Source: an archaeon
GTDB lineage: Archaea; Methanobacteriota; Methanobacteria; Methanobacteriales; Methanobacteriaceae
Assembly: GCA_024409165.1 (NCBI GenBank)
Contig: JAKSUE010000007.1
Coordinates: 1 to 14,031 of the forward strand
Length of the DNA stretch: 14,031 bases
Direction of reading: 5' to 3'
Made by a program: the position numbers and the translations under genes
The notes under the pieces: model-generated
The model's input: only the letters and a program-made list of their open reading frames with translations
Told to the model about the DNA's origin: nothing
Databases searched by the model: none
Shown here: positions 12,490-14,031 of the stretch, piece after piece
Layout of the letters: each line of letters starts with the position of its first letter
How positions within the stretch are numbered: position 1 is the first letter of the stretch

Positions 12490-13964
12490 ATGCAGAACTT
12501 AAATCAAAAGTAAATCAATTGTGGGATAAATTTTGGAGTAGTGGTATTTCAAATCCTTTGACTGCAATTGAACAAATGTCTTATTTAATCTTCATGAAAC
12601 GTTTAGAAGATGAAGATAATGAAAATGAATTAAATGCTAAATTAAGTGGAGAAGAATATATTTCTATTTTTTCTGAGCATCCAGATTATAAATGGAGTAA
12701 CTGGATTAACATGTCTGCTGACGAAATGTTAAATCATGTTAAATATAATGTATTTCCATTTTTATCTACTATTGGAGATGAAAAATCTCTTTATAATCGT
12801 TATATGAAAGAAGCTAACTTTATAATTCCTACTGGTTCTCTTCTTGTAGAAGCTACTAGTATTATTGATGATTTAAAAATTAAAGAACAAAATAAAGATG
12901 TTCAAGGAGATTTGTATGAGTATTTACTTTCTCAATTAAGTACTTCTGGTAAGAATGGTCAATTCCGTACTCCAAGACATATTATTAAAATGATGGTTGA
13001 AATTATAAAACCTAAACTTGGAGAAATTGTTTGTGATCCTGCTTGTGGTACTGGTGGATTTTTGATGAATGCTTATAATTATGTTCTTAAATCTAATACT
13101 TCTCCAGATTTAATTAAAATTGATGAAGAAGGTCAAGAATATAATTTTAAAGGAGATAAATTAAGTTCTGAAGACTTTAATTCTTTAAATAATTATCAAT
13201 TTTATGGTTATGATTTTGACCAAACAATGGTTAGAATTGGTTTAATGAATTTAATGATGCATGGTATTAAAAACCCTAATATTGACCAAGTTAATACTCT
13301 TTCTTTAAGATTTGAACAAGAACCTAAATATGATATTATTCTTGCAAATCCTCCTTTTAAAGGAAGTATTGATAAAGATGAGTTAAATGAAGATTTTTCT
13401 ATTAATTCTAAAAAAACAGAGATTTTATATTTAGAATTAATGTATAATTGTTTAAATGTTGGTGGTAGATGTGCAGTAGTTGTTCCTCAAGGTATTTTAT
13501 TTGGTAATTCTAATGCTCATAAAGCAATTAGATCCAAATTACTTGAAAAATGTCGTTTAGATATGGTTATTTCAATGCCTTCAGGTGTATTTAAACCATA
13601 TGCTGGTGTAGCTACTGGGGTTTTAGTATTTACCAAAGGAGAACCTACAAAAAAGGTATTATTCTATGATATGGAGTCTGATGGTTTTACTTTAGATGAT
13701 AAAAGAGATTTTATTGATGGAAAAGGTGACATTATTGATATTATTGACAAATATAATAATATGAATAATTTACAGTTAGAAGATAGAAAATCTAAATCTT
13801 TCTTTGTTTCTTTTGATGAAATTAAAGAAAATGATTATAATTTAAGTATTTCTACTTATAAAGAGATTGAATACGAGGATATTGAGTATGAACCTCCCGA
13901 AGTAATTAAAGAAAAGATTTTAGATTTAGAAGAAAAAATAATTAAAGGATTAAATAAACTTTGA
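12483..13964 (+). CDS. hsdM: Type I restriction-modification DNA methyltransferase subunit (N6-adenine)
   Basis: This is the modification subunit, which transfers methyl groups from S-adenosylmethionine to adenine N6 within the site chosen by HsdS. The 493 residues begin with the helical HsdM N-terminal domain (about 5-130). The methylase domain follows. GQFRTPRHI (159-167) leads into motif I, DPACGTGG at 185-192, which binds the cofactor. The catalytic motif IV is NPPF at 289-292. The C-terminus is helical and acidic, as expected for contact with HsdS. Length agrees with family IB enzymes such as EcoAI. It has the best ribosome site in the operon, GGGGAG at 12472-12477, five bases before the ATG, and overlaps hsdS by 7 bases, so translation is coupled. 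A further gene follows after 12 bases. Confidence 0.95.
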   Translation: MLDAELKSKVNQLWDKFWSSGISNPLTAIEQMSYLIFMKRLEDEDNENELNAKLSGEEYISIFSEHPDYKWSNWINMSADEMLNHVKYNVFPFLSTIGDEKSLYNRYMKEANFIIPTGSLLVEATSIIDDLKIKEQNKDVQGDLYEYLLSQLSTSGKNGQFRTPRHIIKMMVEIIKPKLGEIVCDPACGTGGFLMNAYNYVLKSNTSPDLIKIDEEGQEYNFKGDKLSSEDFNSLNNYQFYGYDFDQTMVRIGLMNLMMHGIKNPNIDQVNTLSLRFEQEPKYDIILANPPFKGSIDKDELNEDFSINSKKTEILYLELMYNCLNVGGRCAVVVPQGILFGNSNAHKAIRSKLLEKCRLDMVISMPSGVFKPYAGVATGVLVFTKGEPTKKVLFYDMESDGFTLDDKRDFIDGKGDIIDIIDKYNNMNNLQLEDRKSKSFFVSFDEIKENDYNLSISTYKEIEYEDIEYEPPEVIKEKILDLEEKIIKGLNKL

Positions 13965-13976
13965 GGTATTTTAACA

Positions 13977-14031
13977 ATGAATAATAATAAAGATAATAAA
14001 ATTGATAATAATGAGAAAAGTATTAGTTCTG
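13977..14031 (+). CDS. Start of a further gene in the restriction-modification operon (partial)
   Basis: ATG 13977 is preceded by GAGGT (13963-13967), nine bases upstream and overlapping the hsdM stop. The frame stays open for 18 codons to the window edge (MNNNKDNKIDNNEKSISS), an Asn/Lys/Asp-rich hydrophilic opening. The product cannot be named. Its position implies co-transcription with hsdS and hsdM, so it may be another component or passenger of the defence locus. Confidence 0.5.
   Translation, partial: MNNNKDNKIDNNEKSISS

Overview
The window looks like a piece of an AT-rich methanogenic archaeon of the order Methanobacteriales, most likely Methanobrevibacter (Methanosphaera is an alternative). 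The base composition is very low in GC. Genes start behind archaeal TATA boxes and end in long T tracts. One protein combines an ArsR-type HTH with a V4R domain, a regulator type known from methanogens. There is an XPD/DinG-like helicase, and the tRNA gene does not encode its CCA end. All complete genes lie on the + strand. The genus assignment is inference, because no marker gene could be searched.

Positions 1-6271 hold ordinary single-gene units: an ArsR/V4R regulator (106-906) behind a perfect 19-bp palindrome; a zinc-ribbon/iron-sulfur superfamily 2 helicase (1261-3189); a YgjP-like zinc metallopeptidase (3282-3995); tRNA-Arg(UCG) (4112-4185); hisF of histidine biosynthesis (4267-5094); and an OGG1-type 8-oxoguanine DNA glycosylase (5249-6271) whose N-terminus carries a 9-nt repeat tract. 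T tracts, TATA boxes, several palindromes and short tandem duplications lie between them.

Positions 6377-14031 form an accessory defence locus, a type I restriction-modification system split into two transcription units. hsdR (6377-9106) has its own promoter and a hairpin terminator. A 587-base gap follows. It contains a roughly 253-bp element with perfect 14-bp terminal inverted repeats and several internal hairpins, which is a candidate MITE or decayed insertion sequence. The second unit starts at a new promoter preceded by two adjacent 10-bp repeats that also form an inverted repeat. It encodes a small ribbon-helix-helix protein (9694-10059), an unrecognised 431-residue protein (10068-11363), hsdS (11374-12489) and hsdM (12483-13964). 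One more gene has only its first 18 codons in the window.

HsdM and HsdS would methylate a bipartite target, and HsdR would join them to translocate and cut unmodified foreign DNA. The RHH protein is placed to regulate the modification operon by binding the repeats at its own promoter. The RHH plus 431-aa pair embedded ahead of hsdS/hsdM is the best candidate here for something undescribed: either a regulatory add-on or a second defence or toxin-antitoxin-like module. Several first genes of units (1261, 6377 and 9694, possibly 3282) have a TATA box 29-33 bases before the ATG and little or no Shine-Dalgarno sequence, which suggests leaderless mRNAs.
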